Assembly (NCBI GenBank): GCA_024697025.1
Contig: JAILGH010000057.1
Coordinates: 1-64,000 of the forward strand
DNA from: Pseudobutyrivibrio sp.
GTDB lineage: Bacteria > Bacillota > Clostridia > Lachnospirales > Lachnospiraceae
DNA: 64,000 nucleotides
Direction: 5' to 3'
Both the position numbers and the translations under genes were made by a program. Shown here piece by piece: positions 1-9,616 of the stretch. Position 1 is the stretch's first letter, and each line of letters opens with the position of its first letter. The notes under the pieces are model-generated. The model worked only from the letters and a program-made list of their open reading frames with translations. It searched no databases and was not told the DNA's origin.

Positions 1-567
1 ACACACGGTGTTGGCTGGTGTGCTCCACAGCAGGGTGCCTGCAAATTATCTTTAAATGTTAAGAATGGTGTTATTGAGGAAGCACTTGTTGAGACAATTG
101 GTTGCTCAGGTATGACACATTCAGCAGCTATGGCTGCAGAGATTCTCCAGGGTAAGACTATCCTTGAGGCTCTTAATACAGACCTTGTTTGCGATGCTAT
201 CAACACAGCTATGAGAGAGCTTTTCCTTCAGATCGTTTACGGACGTACACAGTCTGCATTCTCTGATGACGGACTTGCAGTTGGTGCTGGTCTTGAGGAT
301 CTTGGAAAGGGTCTTCGTTCACAGGTTGGTACAATGTACGCAACAAAGGAAAAGGGCGTTCGTTACCTTGAGATGGCTGAAGGCTATGTAACAGGTATCG
401 CTCTTGACGCTGATAACGAAGTTATCGGTTACCAGTTTGTTTCTCTTGGAAAGATGACAGACTTCATCAAGAAGGGTGATGATCCTAACACAGCATGGGA
501 GAAGGCAAAGGGCCAGTACGGTCGTGTTGACGATGCTGTTAAGATTATCGATCCACGTCAGGAATAA
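1..567 (+). CDS. NifU/IscU-like scaffold protein, 5' end missing
   Basis: The frame is open from base 1, so the start lies off the window; 188 residues are visible. The stretch IGCSGMTHSAAMAAEILQG resembles the core of NifU/IscU iron-sulfur scaffolds around their second conserved cysteine. Visible cysteines fall at residues 7, 14, 35 and 64, close to the spacing expected for cluster ligands. The C-terminal part, after about residue 75, does not look like classical NifU and may be specific to this family. The stop is 21 bases before the GGGtGRT gene, which follows with its own AGAAAGGAG site, so the two form an operon. Cluster assembly is inferred from the motif only. Confidence 0.6.
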   Translation, partial: THGVGWCAPQQGACKLSLNVKNGVIEEALVETIGCSGMTHSAAMAAEILQGKTILEALNTDLVCDAINTAMRELFLQIVYGRTQSAFSDDGLAVGAGLEDLGKGLRSQVGTMYATKEKGVRYLEMAEGYVTGIALDADNEVIGYQFVSLGKMTDFIKKGDDPNTAWEKAKGQYGRVDDAVKIIDPRQE

Positions 568-588
568 ATATAGAAAGGAGAAACAATA

Positions 589-1599
589 ATGTCTTTATTT
601 GAATCATATGAGAGAAGAATTGATCAGATCAATGCTGTTCTTAATCAGTATGGTATCAGCTCTATTGAAGAAGCTGAGAAGATTACTAAGGACGCAGGTC
701 TTGATGTATACGAGCAGGTAAAGAAGATTCAGCCTATCTGCTTTGAGAATGCTTGCTGGGCTTACACTGTAGGCGCTGCAATCGCAATTAAGAAGGGTTG
801 CCGCAAGGCTGCTGATGCAGCTGCTGCAATCGGAGAGGGACTTCAGGCTTTCTGTATTCCAGGTTCTGTTGCTGATCACCGTAAGGTAGGTCTTGGACAT
901 GGTAACCTTGGTAAGATGCTCCTTGAGGAGGAGACAGAGTGCTTCTGCTTCCTCGCAGGTCACGAGTCATTCGCTGCAGCTGAGGGTGCTATCGGTATCG
1001 CTGAGAAGGCTAACAAGGTTCGCCAGAAGCCACTTCGCGTTATCCTTAACGGTCTTGGTAAGGACGCTGCACAGATTATTTCACGTATCAACGGTTTCAC
1101 ATTTGTTGAGACAAAGTACGATTATAAGGAAGCAAAGCTTAACATCGTTTCTGAGAAGGCATACTCAAATGGTCTTCGTGCAACAGTTAAGTGCTACGGC
1201 GCTGACGATGTTCAGGAAGGTGTTGCTATCATGCACCACGAGAACGTTGGTGTTTCTATCACTGGTAACTCTACAAACCCAACTCGTTTCCAGCATCCAG
1301 TAGCTGGTACATACAAGAAGGAGTGCGTAGACCAGGGCAAGAAGTACTTCTCAGTTGCATCAGGTGGTGGTACAGGACGTACACTTCACCCAGATAACAT
1401 GGCAGCAGGTCCTGCTTCATATGGTATGACAGATACTCTTGGACGTATGCATTCAGATGCTCAGTTCGCTGGTTCATCTTCAGTTCCTGCACACGTTGAG
1501 ATGATGGGTCTTATCGGTATGGGTAACAACCCTATGGTTGGTGCTACAGTTGCAGTTGCAGTTTCAGTTGAGGAAGCTGCTACAGCTGGTAAGTTCTAA
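589..1599 (+). CDS. GGGtGRT family protein
   Basis: This 336-residue protein carries the family's namesake motif GGGTGRT at residues 259-265. It has no signal peptide or membrane segment and is probably cytoplasmic. The family is common in Clostridia and has no established function. Conserved cysteines and the NifU-like protein immediately upstream suggest a link to an iron-sulfur or other metal cofactor, but this is inference. The start ATG is preceded by AGAAAGGAG, and a hairpin terminator follows the stop. Codon use is strongly biased to a few codons, as in highly expressed genes such as ilvC in this window. Confidence 0.85.
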   Translation: MSLFESYERRIDQINAVLNQYGISSIEEAEKITKDAGLDVYEQVKKIQPICFENACWAYTVGAAIAIKKGCRKAADAAAAIGEGLQAFCIPGSVADHRKVGLGHGNLGKMLLEEETECFCFLAGHESFAAAEGAIGIAEKANKVRQKPLRVILNGLGKDAAQIISRINGFTFVETKYDYKEAKLNIVSEKAYSNGLRATVKCYGADDVQEGVAIMHHENVGVSITGNSTNPTRFQHPVAGTYKKECVDQGKKYFSVASGGGTGRTLHPDNMAAGPASYGMTDTLGRMHSDAQFAGSSSVPAHVEMMGLIGMGNNPMVGATVAVAVSVEEAATAGKF

Positions 1600-1637
1600 T
1601 TAACCGATATCCTTTCGCGTAAATTATAAGAACTTTT

Positions 1638-1686
1638 TATCCCCTAGTCAGTCTGATTATTCAGGTTGGCTCAGGGGATTTTATTT
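1638..1686 (+). terminator. Rho-independent terminator after GGGtGRT gene
   Basis: ATCCCCT at 1639 pairs with AGGGGAT near 1673-1679, with a loop of about 27 bases, followed by TTTTATTT. It closes the NifU-like/GGGtGRT operon. Confidence 0.7.
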
Positions 1687-1765
1687 CGCCTTTATAGAAA
1701 ATGTGACATTATTTAAAAATTAATGAATATTGTGTGTTTTTTGCCCTTTATGGCATTAAACATTA

Positions 1766-1787
1766 TATAATCCTAGTGAGCACTAGG
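1766..1787 (+). promoter_or_regulatory. Likely -10 box and palindromic operator for chemoreceptor gene
   Basis: TATAAT at 1766-1771 is followed at once by the palindrome CCTAGTG-AG-CACTAGG (1772-1787). A poor -35 (TTGCCC, 1741-1746) lies 19 bases upstream. A 7+7 palindrome over the start point is what a repressor operator would look like. The regulator is unknown. Confidence 0.5.
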
Positions 1788-1893
1788 CTAAATGAGGGGT
1801 TGAGAAATTTATAGCATTAAAGATTTTGTTCTTTAACTTGCGACAAATATTAGACGAAGCAAAGTACATTATAAATAATTATAGGGGGCTATT

Positions 1894-3720
1894 ATGAGTA
1901 GCAAGAGAAAAAACAACGAGAAAATGAAGAAAGAAGACACAACAACAATTTCTAGGCTTGATTCAGCCACATCAGGAAGTTTCTTCCAGACTATCACATT
2001 CCAAAACATTATCGTAAATATTGCGATTATGGTTGCTTTTATCGTATTTTCGATTATGGCAACAGCTGGAATCAACAGTGTAAAGGCGCAGGCTATGGTT
2101 GCCAACACTAATCAGCTACAGCTGGCAAATGAGGCAGCTGTATTAAAGCAGGATATTATCCATATTTCTGCAGAAATCAACAAGAATCTTGGCCAGTTTG
2201 AGGCAGGTACAACATTCACTAAGGCTGATTTTGCAGATATGGAAGGTTATATAGCTGAAGCAATGGATAAGCTTGTGTACATGGATGATTGTCTTATCCC
2301 TCAGAATTTACCTGATGGACAGGAGCGTGTACAAAACTTAAGAGCAACTGTAGAAGCATTTACCACAACTGCAACCAATCTTGAAAACTGCATAGTTGCA
2401 GGAGATTTACCAGGTGCTATTTCATATGTTTCTCAGGACTACGGTACAAGTCTTGATAACGTATATGCGGCACTTGCTTCTATAGAAGATGGTATTGTTC
2501 AGTTAAACGATGGCTTCGGCGCATATCTGGATGTATTTATTAGTGAGCAGATGTCTAAGGGCTACATTTTGATGGCAATTGTTATGATTCTTATTGTAGC
2601 AAGCTTTGTTCTTACTTATGTGAGAGTTAACAAGACTATCCGCAACATGTCCAATGAGATTCAGAGTATCATTAAAAATATTGATGATGGTAAGGGTGAT
2701 TTGACTGCCAGATTAAATACCAAGACTAACTCAGAGCTAGGACTTATTTCTGGTGGTATCAATAAATTCTTGAGTACATTACAGGGTGTTATCAAGGATG
2801 TTAAGGATGGTGCAGGTGTGCTTACAGCTGCATCTGACAGAATGATAGTTAAGATTCAAAGTGCAAGTGATAATGTTACCAATACTTCTGCAGCAATGGA
2901 AGAGCTTGCAGCATCTATGGAAAATGTTGCAACAACATCTGACGATTTAAATGAGAGACTTTCGGTGGTTAGAGAGGCTGCGGAAGCTATTGATACAGAG
3001 GCTAAGGCAGGTGCTGAGATGGCTAATGACATCAAGGAAGAGGCTGATACTATCAAACGTGAAGCTAACAGCAAGAAGGAAAGCACTGGTGCCAAGATGG
3101 AAGAGCTTTCAAAAGTTCTTGAGGTTTCAGTTCAGGAATCAGAGCAGGTTGATAAGATTGGCGATTTGACAAATGAAATTTTGGATATCGCTAGCCAGAC
3201 TAACCTTCTTGCTCTTAATGCATCGATTGAGGCTGCACGTGCCGGTGAGGCAGGTAAAGGCTTCGCTGTTGTTGCTGATGAAATTAGTAAGCTAGCTTCT
3301 AATTCAAGGGATACTGCAGGAAATATCCAGGAGATTTCTGGAAAGGTTACAGCAGCTGTTAAGACTCTTTCTGACAATGCAGTGCAGGTAATTGATTTCA
3401 TAAACAATAATGTTCTTACAGATTACGATGCTTTTGTTGAGACTGGTTCTAAATACGAAGAGACCGCAACAAAGATTGATGAGATGCTTGAAAAGTTCTC
3501 TGAAAAGGCAGACAACCTTAATGCTGTAATGAATGAAATGGCAGATAGAATTGAGTCTATTTCTTGCTCAGTTCAGGAAAGCTCAAATGCGATTTCACTT
3601 TCAGCATCTTCTGCATCAGAGATTGTTGGTGAGATTCAGGGTATCAATGATGCTATGGATCAAAACAACGATGTTACAAAGCAACTCAATGCAAGTACTC
3701 AGATGTTTGAGATAGTATAA
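1894..3720 (+). CDS. Methyl-accepting chemotaxis protein
   Basis: A 608-residue transmembrane chemoreceptor. A first membrane segment lies at about residues 38-60, an extracytoplasmic sensor region at about 61-222, and a second membrane segment at about 223-243. A HAMP-like linker follows, then a long coiled-coil signalling domain whose hairpin tip reads [19 protein letters not shown]. It should bind a ligand outside the cell and control CheA/CheW inside. The sensor region is a four-helix-bundle type by eye, with no recognised ligand motif. The gene stands alone; no che or flagellar genes are nearby. AGGGGGC precedes the ATG. Confidence 0.92.
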   Translation: MSSKRKNNEKMKKEDTTTISRLDSATSGSFFQTITFQNIIVNIAIMVAFIVFSIMATAGINSVKAQAMVANTNQLQLANEAAVLKQDIIHISAEINKNLGQFEAGTTFTKADFADMEGYIAEAMDKLVYMDDCLIPQNLPDGQERVQNLRATVEAFTTTATNLENCIVAGDLPGAISYVSQDYGTSLDNVYAALASIEDGIVQLNDGFGAYLDVFISEQMSKGYILMAIVMILIVASFVLTYVRVNKTIRNMSNEIQSIIKNIDDGKGDLTARLNTKTNSELGLISGGINKFLSTLQGVIKDVKDGAGVLTAASDRMIVKIQSASDNVTNTSAAMEELAASMENVATTSDDLNERLSVVREAAEAIDTEAKAGAEMANDIKEEADTIKREANSKKESTGAKMEELSKVLEVSVQESEQVDKIGDLTNEILDIASQTNLLALNASIEAARAGEAGKGFAVVADEISKLASNSRDTAGNIQEISGKVTAAVKTLSDNAVQVIDFINNNVLTDYDAFVETGSKYEETATKIDEMLEKFSEKADNLNAVMNEMADRIESISCSVQESSNAISLSASSASEIVGEIQGINDAMDQNNDVTKQLNASTQMFEIV

Positions 3721-3756
3721 ATCATTGTAGGAATTTATAAAAATAAGGTTTTTTAT

Positions 3757-3837
3757 CAGCCAATTAGTTCAAAATTAGGCGCTCGTTAGTGAATAATTAC
3801 TAAAGAAATGCCGATTTTGAGCTGATTGGCTGTTTTT
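3757..3837 (+). terminator. Long-armed terminator after chemoreceptor gene
   Basis: The 19-base arms 3757-3775 and 3814-3832 pair with only two positions differing (both could be G-U), and T5 follows. The 38-base loop contains an inner stem TTAGT/ACTAA, so the whole folds as a stacked, two-level hairpin. Confidence 0.75.
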
Positions 3838-3844
3838 ATGCATA

Positions 3845-3873
3845 TTGACATATTTGTGTCGGTCGAGTATACT
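3845..3873 (+). promoter_or_regulatory. Near-consensus vegetative promoter of aldolase-like gene
   Basis: TTGACA (3845-3850) is followed by a 17-base spacer and TATACT (3868-3873). This is one of the best sigma-A promoters in the window and starts a leader of about 57 bases. Confidence 0.8.
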
Positions 3874-3886
3874 AGACAATACTTTA

Positions 3887-3908
3887 GCACTTTTAACCAC
3901 TAAAGTGC
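3887..3908 (+). promoter_or_regulatory. Inverted repeat in leader of aldolase-like gene
   Basis: GCACTTT (3887-3893) and AAAGTGC (3902-3908) form a perfect inverted repeat just downstream of the predicted start point. It could be a repressor operator or an RNA hairpin upstream of the GGAGGA ribosome site. Confidence 0.45.
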
Positions 3909-3936
3909 ACTAATACAAATTATGGAGGACAGATAG

Positions 3937-4911
3937 ATGAAAGAGGTTTCAAAGCTTCTCGAAGTTCGAGAAAGCGTACGTGTAGTTGATGCAACACTTC
4001 GTGATGGAGGTCTTGTTAATGACTTTTATTTTACAGACGAGTTTGCTAAGGCACTTTATTTAACTAATGTAAAGGCCGGGGTTGATTACATGGAAATGGG
4101 TTATCGTGCTGACAAAGAGCAGTTCGATGAGTCAAAGTTTGGACCATGGAAGTTTTCATCTGATGAATATATTAGAAAGATAGTTGGAGACAACGACACA
4201 GATCTTAAGCTTGCTATCATGGCAGACGTTGGAAGATGTAACTACAAGGAGGATATTCACGACAAGAGCGAGAGCCCAGTTGATTTGATTCGAGTTGCTA
4301 CATACCTTCACCAGTTACCAGGTGCAGTAGCTATGATTGAGGATGCTGCTAAGAAGGGCTATGAGACTACATGTAACATCATGGCAATCTCAACAGCTCA
4401 GATGGACGACATCAAGGCAGCTCTTGATATTGTTTGTCAGACACCTATTGAGTGCGTATACATCGTAGACAGCTATGGTTCATTATATCCTGAGCAGATT
4501 CAGCGTATTGCTGATGTGTACTGCAATGCAGCTGCTAAGTACGGCAAGAAGGTTGGTATTCATGCTCATGACAATCAGAAGCTTGCATTTGCCAACACAA
4601 TCGAGGCAGTAGGTGATGATGTAGACTTCCTTGATGCTACATATTGCAGCATGGGACGTGGTGCTGGTAACTGTGCCATGGAATTGCTCTTAGGTTTCCT
4701 CAAGAACCCTAAGTACAAGGAGAGATATGCATTCAAGTTTGCTGAGGATTTCATGATGCCACTTAAAGAGCAGGGCGTTGTATGGGGTTACGACCTTCAG
4801 TACCTTACAACAGGTCTCTTAAATCAGCATCCACGTACAGCAATTGAGTTTACAAAACAGGCTAGAAAGGATTACTTCGCTTTCTATCAGGAGATGCTTA
4901 ACTTAGATTAA
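3937..4911 (+). CDS. DRE-TIM aldolase-family protein (HMGL-like)
   Basis: A 324-residue protein of the HMG-CoA-lyase/4-hydroxy-2-oxovalerate-aldolase superfamily. The hallmark DATLRDGG is at residues 18-25, and the metal-binding HAHDN at 209-213 is followed by GRGAGN at 240-245. These supply the Arg, Asp and two His expected for a divalent-metal TIM barrel acting on 2-oxo acids. It is shorter than isopropylmalate or citramalate synthases and has no regulatory domain, so it is nearer to aldolases. The substrate is unknown: no degradation pathway surrounds it. GGAGGA precedes the ATG. Its stop overlaps that of the convergent glycosyltransferase gene. Confidence 0.75.
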   Translation: MKEVSKLLEVRESVRVVDATLRDGGLVNDFYFTDEFAKALYLTNVKAGVDYMEMGYRADKEQFDESKFGPWKFSSDEYIRKIVGDNDTDLKLAIMADVGRCNYKEDIHDKSESPVDLIRVATYLHQLPGAVAMIEDAAKKGYETTCNIMAISTAQMDDIKAALDIVCQTPIECVYIVDSYGSLYPEQIQRIADVYCNAAAKYGKKVGIHAHDNQKLAFANTIEAVGDDVDFLDATYCSMGRGAGNCAMELLLGFLKNPKYKERYAFKFAEDFMMPLKEQGVVWGYDLQYLTTGLLNQHPRTAIEFTKQARKDYFAFYQEMLNLD

Positions 4912-6065
4912 TTTAGAGCATTAATAATTATATTAGCTATATTGGCCCAGGTATGGTTTTTGGAAGCAATTTCATAACCATTCTGGGCTATTTTTTTAAG
5001 AGTTGTTAAATCGGACAAAGCCGAATCTACAATTGAAGCTGTTTCTTCTATATTATTAAGGTCATAAAATAAAATGCTTTCCTTGTCCTTATATTCTTTT
5101 AGTAAAAGAGTGGTTGCATCGGTAAGAGCTGCAGCACCGTTAAGCTGGCCGGAGAAGACTCTATCATGACAACCTGCCTTAAAGTTTGGCATGATATTTA
5201 CGGAAATTTTGGCCTTATTAAAAACAGTAAAGGTGAGATTAAATGGAATCTCGCGGTGAATTGTTGCATGTTTTAAATCTAGCTCTTCCCATAGATTTCC
5301 AAAAAGGTGCAGACCAGATACATTTTTATCAAGTGACTCAACTAAAGCCTTTCTATTAAGGCAGCGAATATAGGTGTCTGCCAGATAGAATATTTGTGTG
5401 TGTAAAGGCTTGTCAGAGTTGATATAGTCATAAATCTCGTTTCTTGCAAGTGCATCAACAGCCTTTTCTATTGTAAGCCCGGAGTCTGCCTTCATCATTT
5501 CTATTAACGTATATACGTTATCCTTTATCATATCAGGCAGCTTTAATATAGAAGCTTCAATTCTGGTTGGAGCAGTATAAGTGCCTGAGAAAAGCACGTC
5601 ATAAGGGCGGTTATAATAGCTATCCCAGTCAATAGAATCCACACCAAAGGCAAGCTCGCCAGTCATAGGCGTAACTAAAACAGACTTTATATGAGGATAA
5701 TATTTTAAAACGTAATCCTTGTGATTTTGGTCGAGACAGATTACGTTAAAGTTTTTTAGTTTGCTTTTAAGTGTGTCATGATGATAGAGGGGATGGTCCA
5801 AAAGAATATCAAAAAATGGAGCATCAACATGATCTAAGAAAAAGGAATCATCATCCATAAGAGCGCAGGGCAAATCTGAGTTGAAATCAATCAGGCAGTC
5901 AAATTTCTGGCCGACATATTGCTCCAGGTCATCTAAGGCATCCTCGTCCATCTTAAAGTACTCAACACTGTGGCCAAGGGCTATAAGAGCCTCACCTAAA
6001 GCATCCCCAAAATATAAATAAGAATTGTAGCATACGGTTTTCATTTCAAAAATAAGAAATCGCAT
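4908..6065 (-). CDS. Glycosyltransferase, CgeB/Glyco_trans_1_2-like
   Basis: A 385-residue protein resembling the CgeB/group 1 family. The C-terminal part runs FNKAKISVNIMPNFKAGCHD, then RVFSGQLNGAAALTD, the usual nucleotide-sugar binding end of such enzymes. The N-terminal half has an acidic stretch and DHPLYHH, as in related proteins with a DUF3880-type front. The start is placed at base 6065, where GGGGAGG precedes ATG by five bases; an upstream in-frame ATG at 6134 has no such site. It probably decorates a surface or spore-like glycan, but donor and acceptor are unknown. It ends tail to tail with the aldolase-like gene, sharing the bases TTAA. Confidence 0.65.
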   Translation of the reverse strand: MRFLIFEMKTVCYNSYLYFGDALGEALIALGHSVEYFKMDEDALDDLEQYVGQKFDCLIDFNSDLPCALMDDDSFFLDHVDAPFFDILLDHPLYHHDTLKSKLKNFNVICLDQNHKDYVLKYYPHIKSVLVTPMTGELAFGVDSIDWDSYYNRPYDVLFSGTYTAPTRIEASILKLPDMIKDNVYTLIEMMKADSGLTIEKAVDALARNEIYDYINSDKPLHTQIFYLADTYIRCLNRKALVESLDKNVSGLHLFGNLWEELDLKHATIHREIPFNLTFTVFNKAKISVNIMPNFKAGCHDRVFSGQLNGAAALTDATTLLLKEYKDKESILFYDLNNIEETASIVDSALSDLTTLKKIAQNGYEIASKNHTWANIANIIINALN

Positions 6066-6187
6066 ATAAGCCTCCCCGAAAAATGGATGTGAATACCTTT
6101 GAATAATTACTTTTTTCACAGAAAATTTTAACATACATTTAGGCTACTATGATATACTTAATCTATAAATATCAAAGGGGAAGGCTT

Positions 6188-6844
6188 ATGATAAAAGCGG
6201 CAGCATACAATTGTGAACCACTACAAAATCCTTTTAAATTTGACGAGATTTACGACATGATAAGTCCTCAGAGAAGGGCTCATGTTGATGAGGCCAAAAC
6301 CATGAAGGGTAAGTGCGAGCGATTGGGAGCTTCCCACCTTTTAGAGAAACTTCTTTGGGAGAATCATATTCAAAGACCTTATGTTTATTCCACCACATCC
6401 CAGGGCAAACCTATCTTTATACAGCCTAAGAATGTTGAGTTTAGTATTTCGCATTCCGATTATTTTGCGGTTTGTGCCATTTCAGACAAGCCAGTTGGTA
6501 TTGATGTGGAACGCATTCGTCCTTTTGATAGAAAATTGGTGGAGAGATATTTTACCAAGTACGATTTAGAATTTCTTGAATCTGTTAAGAGAAATGAGCT
6601 GGATAAAAAGTTCACTGAAGTATGGACCTTCAAAGAGGCAACCAGCAAGATGATGGACAGGCCTTTGATGCAGGTGATGCAGTGGGTGGATTACAGTGAG
6701 TACTGTGACTGCGAAAAGGGCAAGCTGGAGTGGACCAAGCAGGGCTTTGAGTTTAGAGATTATTACATTACTTTATGTTATGAGGATTCCAGACAGCCAA
6801 TTCAAATGGGCCTCTACAATCCAAATGATGGAAGATATTATTAA
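6188..6844 (+). CDS. 4'-phosphopantetheinyl transferase, Sfp type
   Basis: A 218-residue enzyme that would transfer phosphopantetheine from CoA to a carrier-protein serine. The two signature blocks are present: GIDVERI at residues 104-110, with the Mg-binding Asp and Glu, and FTEVWTFKEA at 142-151, the WxxKEA motif. The start at 6188 follows AAGGGGAAGG; an earlier in-frame ATG (6149) lacks a site. Sfp-type enzymes usually serve polyketide or peptide synthetases, but none is in the window, so the partner lies elsewhere or this is the cell's acyl-carrier-protein transferase. A strong terminator follows. Confidence 0.85.
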   Translation: MIKAAAYNCEPLQNPFKFDEIYDMISPQRRAHVDEAKTMKGKCERLGASHLLEKLLWENHIQRPYVYSTTSQGKPIFIQPKNVEFSISHSDYFAVCAISDKPVGIDVERIRPFDRKLVERYFTKYDLEFLESVKRNELDKKFTEVWTFKEATSKMMDRPLMQVMQWVDYSEYCDCEKGKLEWTKQGFEFRDYYITLCYEDSRQPIQMGLYNPNDGRYY

Positions 6845-6878
6845 CTATTCAGGAACCCAGGTTTTTGAATAGTTTTTT
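6844..6878 (+). terminator. Rho-independent terminator after phosphopantetheinyl transferase
   Basis: ACTATTCA (6844-6851) pairs with TGAATAGT (6866-6873), followed by TTTTTT. The stem begins in the stop codon. Confidence 0.8.
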
Positions 6879-6937
6879 ATTTGCTATTATAATAGAAAAA
6901 ACAGCCGGTTTTCATTATATTTTGATTATATTTTGGG

Positions 6938-6965
6938 TTGACATCTTCCTTTATTGTGATAGAAT
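6938..6965 (+). promoter_or_regulatory. Promoter of ilvN-ilvC
   Basis: TTGACA (6938-6943), a 16-base spacer and TAGAAT (6960-6965). The leader to ilvN is only about 60 bases, too short for a T-box, and no leader-peptide attenuator is visible. Confidence 0.7.
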
Positions 6966-7029
6966 TTTTATAGTTTTATACTGTAAACCATTAAAGTGAT
7001 AAAACAAATCAATTATTAGGAGTGACGAT

Positions 7030-7530
7030 ATGGAATCTAAAAAGGTCCTTTCTATTCTTGTCGAGAATACACCAGGTCTTACAAGCAGAATTTCAGGTTT
7101 GTTTTCCCGTAGAGGCTACAATATCGATAGCTTTTCAGCTGGGGTTACAGCAGACCCTAGATACACTAGAGTTACTATCGTAACACATGGTGATGACATG
7201 ATTTTAGAGCAGATTGAAAAGCAGGTTTCAAAGCTTACCGAAGTCATGAACGTCAAGGAGTTAAAGGACGGGCTTTCAGTTACAAGAGAGCTTATGTTAG
7301 TTAAGATTTCAGCTCGTAACACTGATAGACAGGATGTACTTACTATTGTAGAGATTTTCCATGGCAAGGTTGTGGATGTTACTCATGATTCCATGGTTCT
7401 TGAGGTTACTGGCAATCAGAGCAAGTTGGATTCATTCCTTGATATGTTGGGAGATTACGACATTCTCGAGTTGGCTCGTACAGGTCTTACAGGTCTTAGC
7501 CGTGGTACAGACGATGTAGTTATCTTGTAA
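7030..7530 (+). CDS. ilvN: Acetolactate synthase small (regulatory) subunit
   Basis: A 166-residue regulatory subunit that confers valine feedback on acetolactate synthase. The N-terminal ACT domain (about residues 4-77) contains LVENTPGLTSRISGLF and RRGYNIDSF, diagnostic of IlvN/IlvH; a second ACT-like part follows. It lies 67 bases before ilvC. The catalytic subunit ilvB is not in the window, so the enzyme is encoded in two places. Confidence 0.95.
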   Translation: MESKKVLSILVENTPGLTSRISGLFSRRGYNIDSFSAGVTADPRYTRVTIVTHGDDMILEQIEKQVSKLTEVMNVKELKDGLSVTRELMLVKISARNTDRQDVLTIVEIFHGKVVDVTHDSMVLEVTGNQSKLDSFLDMLGDYDILELARTGLTGLSRGTDDVVIL

Positions 7531-7564
7531 TGGTTTATCTATATAGTATTTGCTAAGTTTTTAA

Positions 7565-8626
<1,062 letters not shown>

Positions 8627-8640
8627 TCTTAAATATTATA

Positions 8641-8670
8641 AGAGCCAAGGCAAATGCCTTGGCTCTTTTT
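8641..8670 (+). terminator. Terminator after ilvC
   Basis: An 11-bp perfect stem (8641-8651 with 8656-8666), an AAAT loop and a T5 tail. The stop codon of the convergent minus-strand gene lies in the tail. Confidence 0.9.
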
Positions 8671-9478
8671 AAGCTTCTCTAAAGTTTTTATTGCGGAAGA
8701 ACTTGTATAAGTGTGAGGATATCTTAATATCCGTATATACGTCGGCGTATTCTCGAGGAGTGAACTCTGTGACAAAGTTGGTGGCAAAGTTTTTATTCAT
8801 GCCACGGGATTTGCACAAATCCACAGCCTTGTTGTAGGCTACAGCGGCCTTGGCTTCGCTGGAATATCGGCCTATGATGAAGTCGCCATTAAGATGAATC
8901 TTGGCAACGTATTTAATACGTCCTGATTTGTCTTCCTTAGTGACACCATGATACTTATTAACTAAAATAATATTTGAGTATCGCATATCAAATTCATCGC
9001 CGTTGGCGAATACATAGTCCTTGCCTTTGACTGCATATGGTCTTATGCCATATCGACTTAGGATGTTGTACTGCATACCGTAGTCACTGACAAATAGGTG
9101 GCCGCCACGGTACTGAATTTTGTGGCTTGAATAGTAGAATAAGTCATCCTTGTCAAATTTTAGAATAGTAGATTGATCAAGGTAGTAAATGAAATAATTA
9201 TTCTGCAGATAGATAGGATTTTTGATGTAGATTTTGTTGTCTCTAAAATTTATTAAAATCACTATCTTTTCAAAAGGCAGAGATTTAATTTTGTTTTGAT
9301 AGGAAAGCATAGTAATAGAATTGTTTTTTAGAATGGTCCAGGCTTCGTTGTAGGCCTTGTTGCACTGGGCTTCGGTATCAAAGCTTCCGATGCTAATGTG
9401 CTTGCCATTGTAGGTGATATTTCCGCGGTAGTAGATATCGCCGTTTTTCTTTGTCGCTTTGTATACTCCAGGTTTCAC
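8669..9478 (-). CDS. AP2-domain protein with degenerate HNH core
   Basis: A 269-residue protein with two AP2-like DNA-binding modules. One is at about residues 4-45 (GVYKATKKNGDIYYRGNI); the second, near 180-225, begins GVTKEDKSGRIKYVAKI and ends KAAVAYNKAVDL. Just before the second, NGDEFDMRYSNI matches the NGxxxDNRxxNL half of HNH homing endonucleases, but the catalytic histidine upstream is missing. Bacterial AP2 domains normally sit on phage or intron HNH nucleases, so this looks like a domesticated, nuclease-dead DNA-binding protein, perhaps a regulator. The start is GTG at 9478, with AAGGAG eight bases upstream. The gene is convergent with ilvC. Confidence 0.65.
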   Translation of the reverse strand: MKPGVYKATKKNGDIYYRGNITYNGKHISIGSFDTEAQCNKAYNEAWTILKNNSITMLSYQNKIKSLPFEKIVILINFRDNKIYIKNPIYLQNNYFIYYLDQSTILKFDKDDLFYYSSHKIQYRGGHLFVSDYGMQYNILSRYGIRPYAVKGKDYVFANGDEFDMRYSNIILVNKYHGVTKEDKSGRIKYVAKIHLNGDFIIGRYSSEAKAAVAYNKAVDLCKSRGMNKNFATNFVTEFTPREYADVYTDIKISSHLYKFFRNKNFREA

Positions 9479-9532
9479 AGTAAATCTCCTTGATTCTATT
9501 ACAGCTGTATTATATTATTTATTAGGCTGTCG

Positions 9533-9560
9533 TTGATTGATGGGGATTGCTCCTAATCAA
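9533..9560 (+). promoter_or_regulatory. Inverted repeat upstream of azlC
   Basis: TTGATT (9533-9538) and AATCAA (9555-9560) flank GATGGGGATTGCTCCT in the 138-base gap between the divergent AP2-protein and azlC genes. It may be an operator. The azlC start has no good ribosome site, so expression may be weak or controlled. Confidence 0.3.
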
Positions 9561-9616
9561 TGAAATATTATATATATGATTTTACACTTTTGCGAAGGCG
9601 AATGTATTAAAAAACT

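Noticed and set aside
604-963. Minus-strand open frame inside the GGGtGRT gene
   Set aside because: It is a shadow of a strongly biased gene on the other strand, with no ribosome site; similar long shadows occur opposite ilvC, rnr and thiI.
1800-1860. Sigma-D (flagellar) type promoter for the chemoreceptor
   Set aside because: TAAAG and GCGACAAA occur but are spaced several bases too far apart.
6845-7029. T-box or leader-peptide attenuator before ilvN
   Set aside because: The leader after the likely promoter is only about 60 bases and contains no T-box sequence or runs of Leu, Val or Ile codons.
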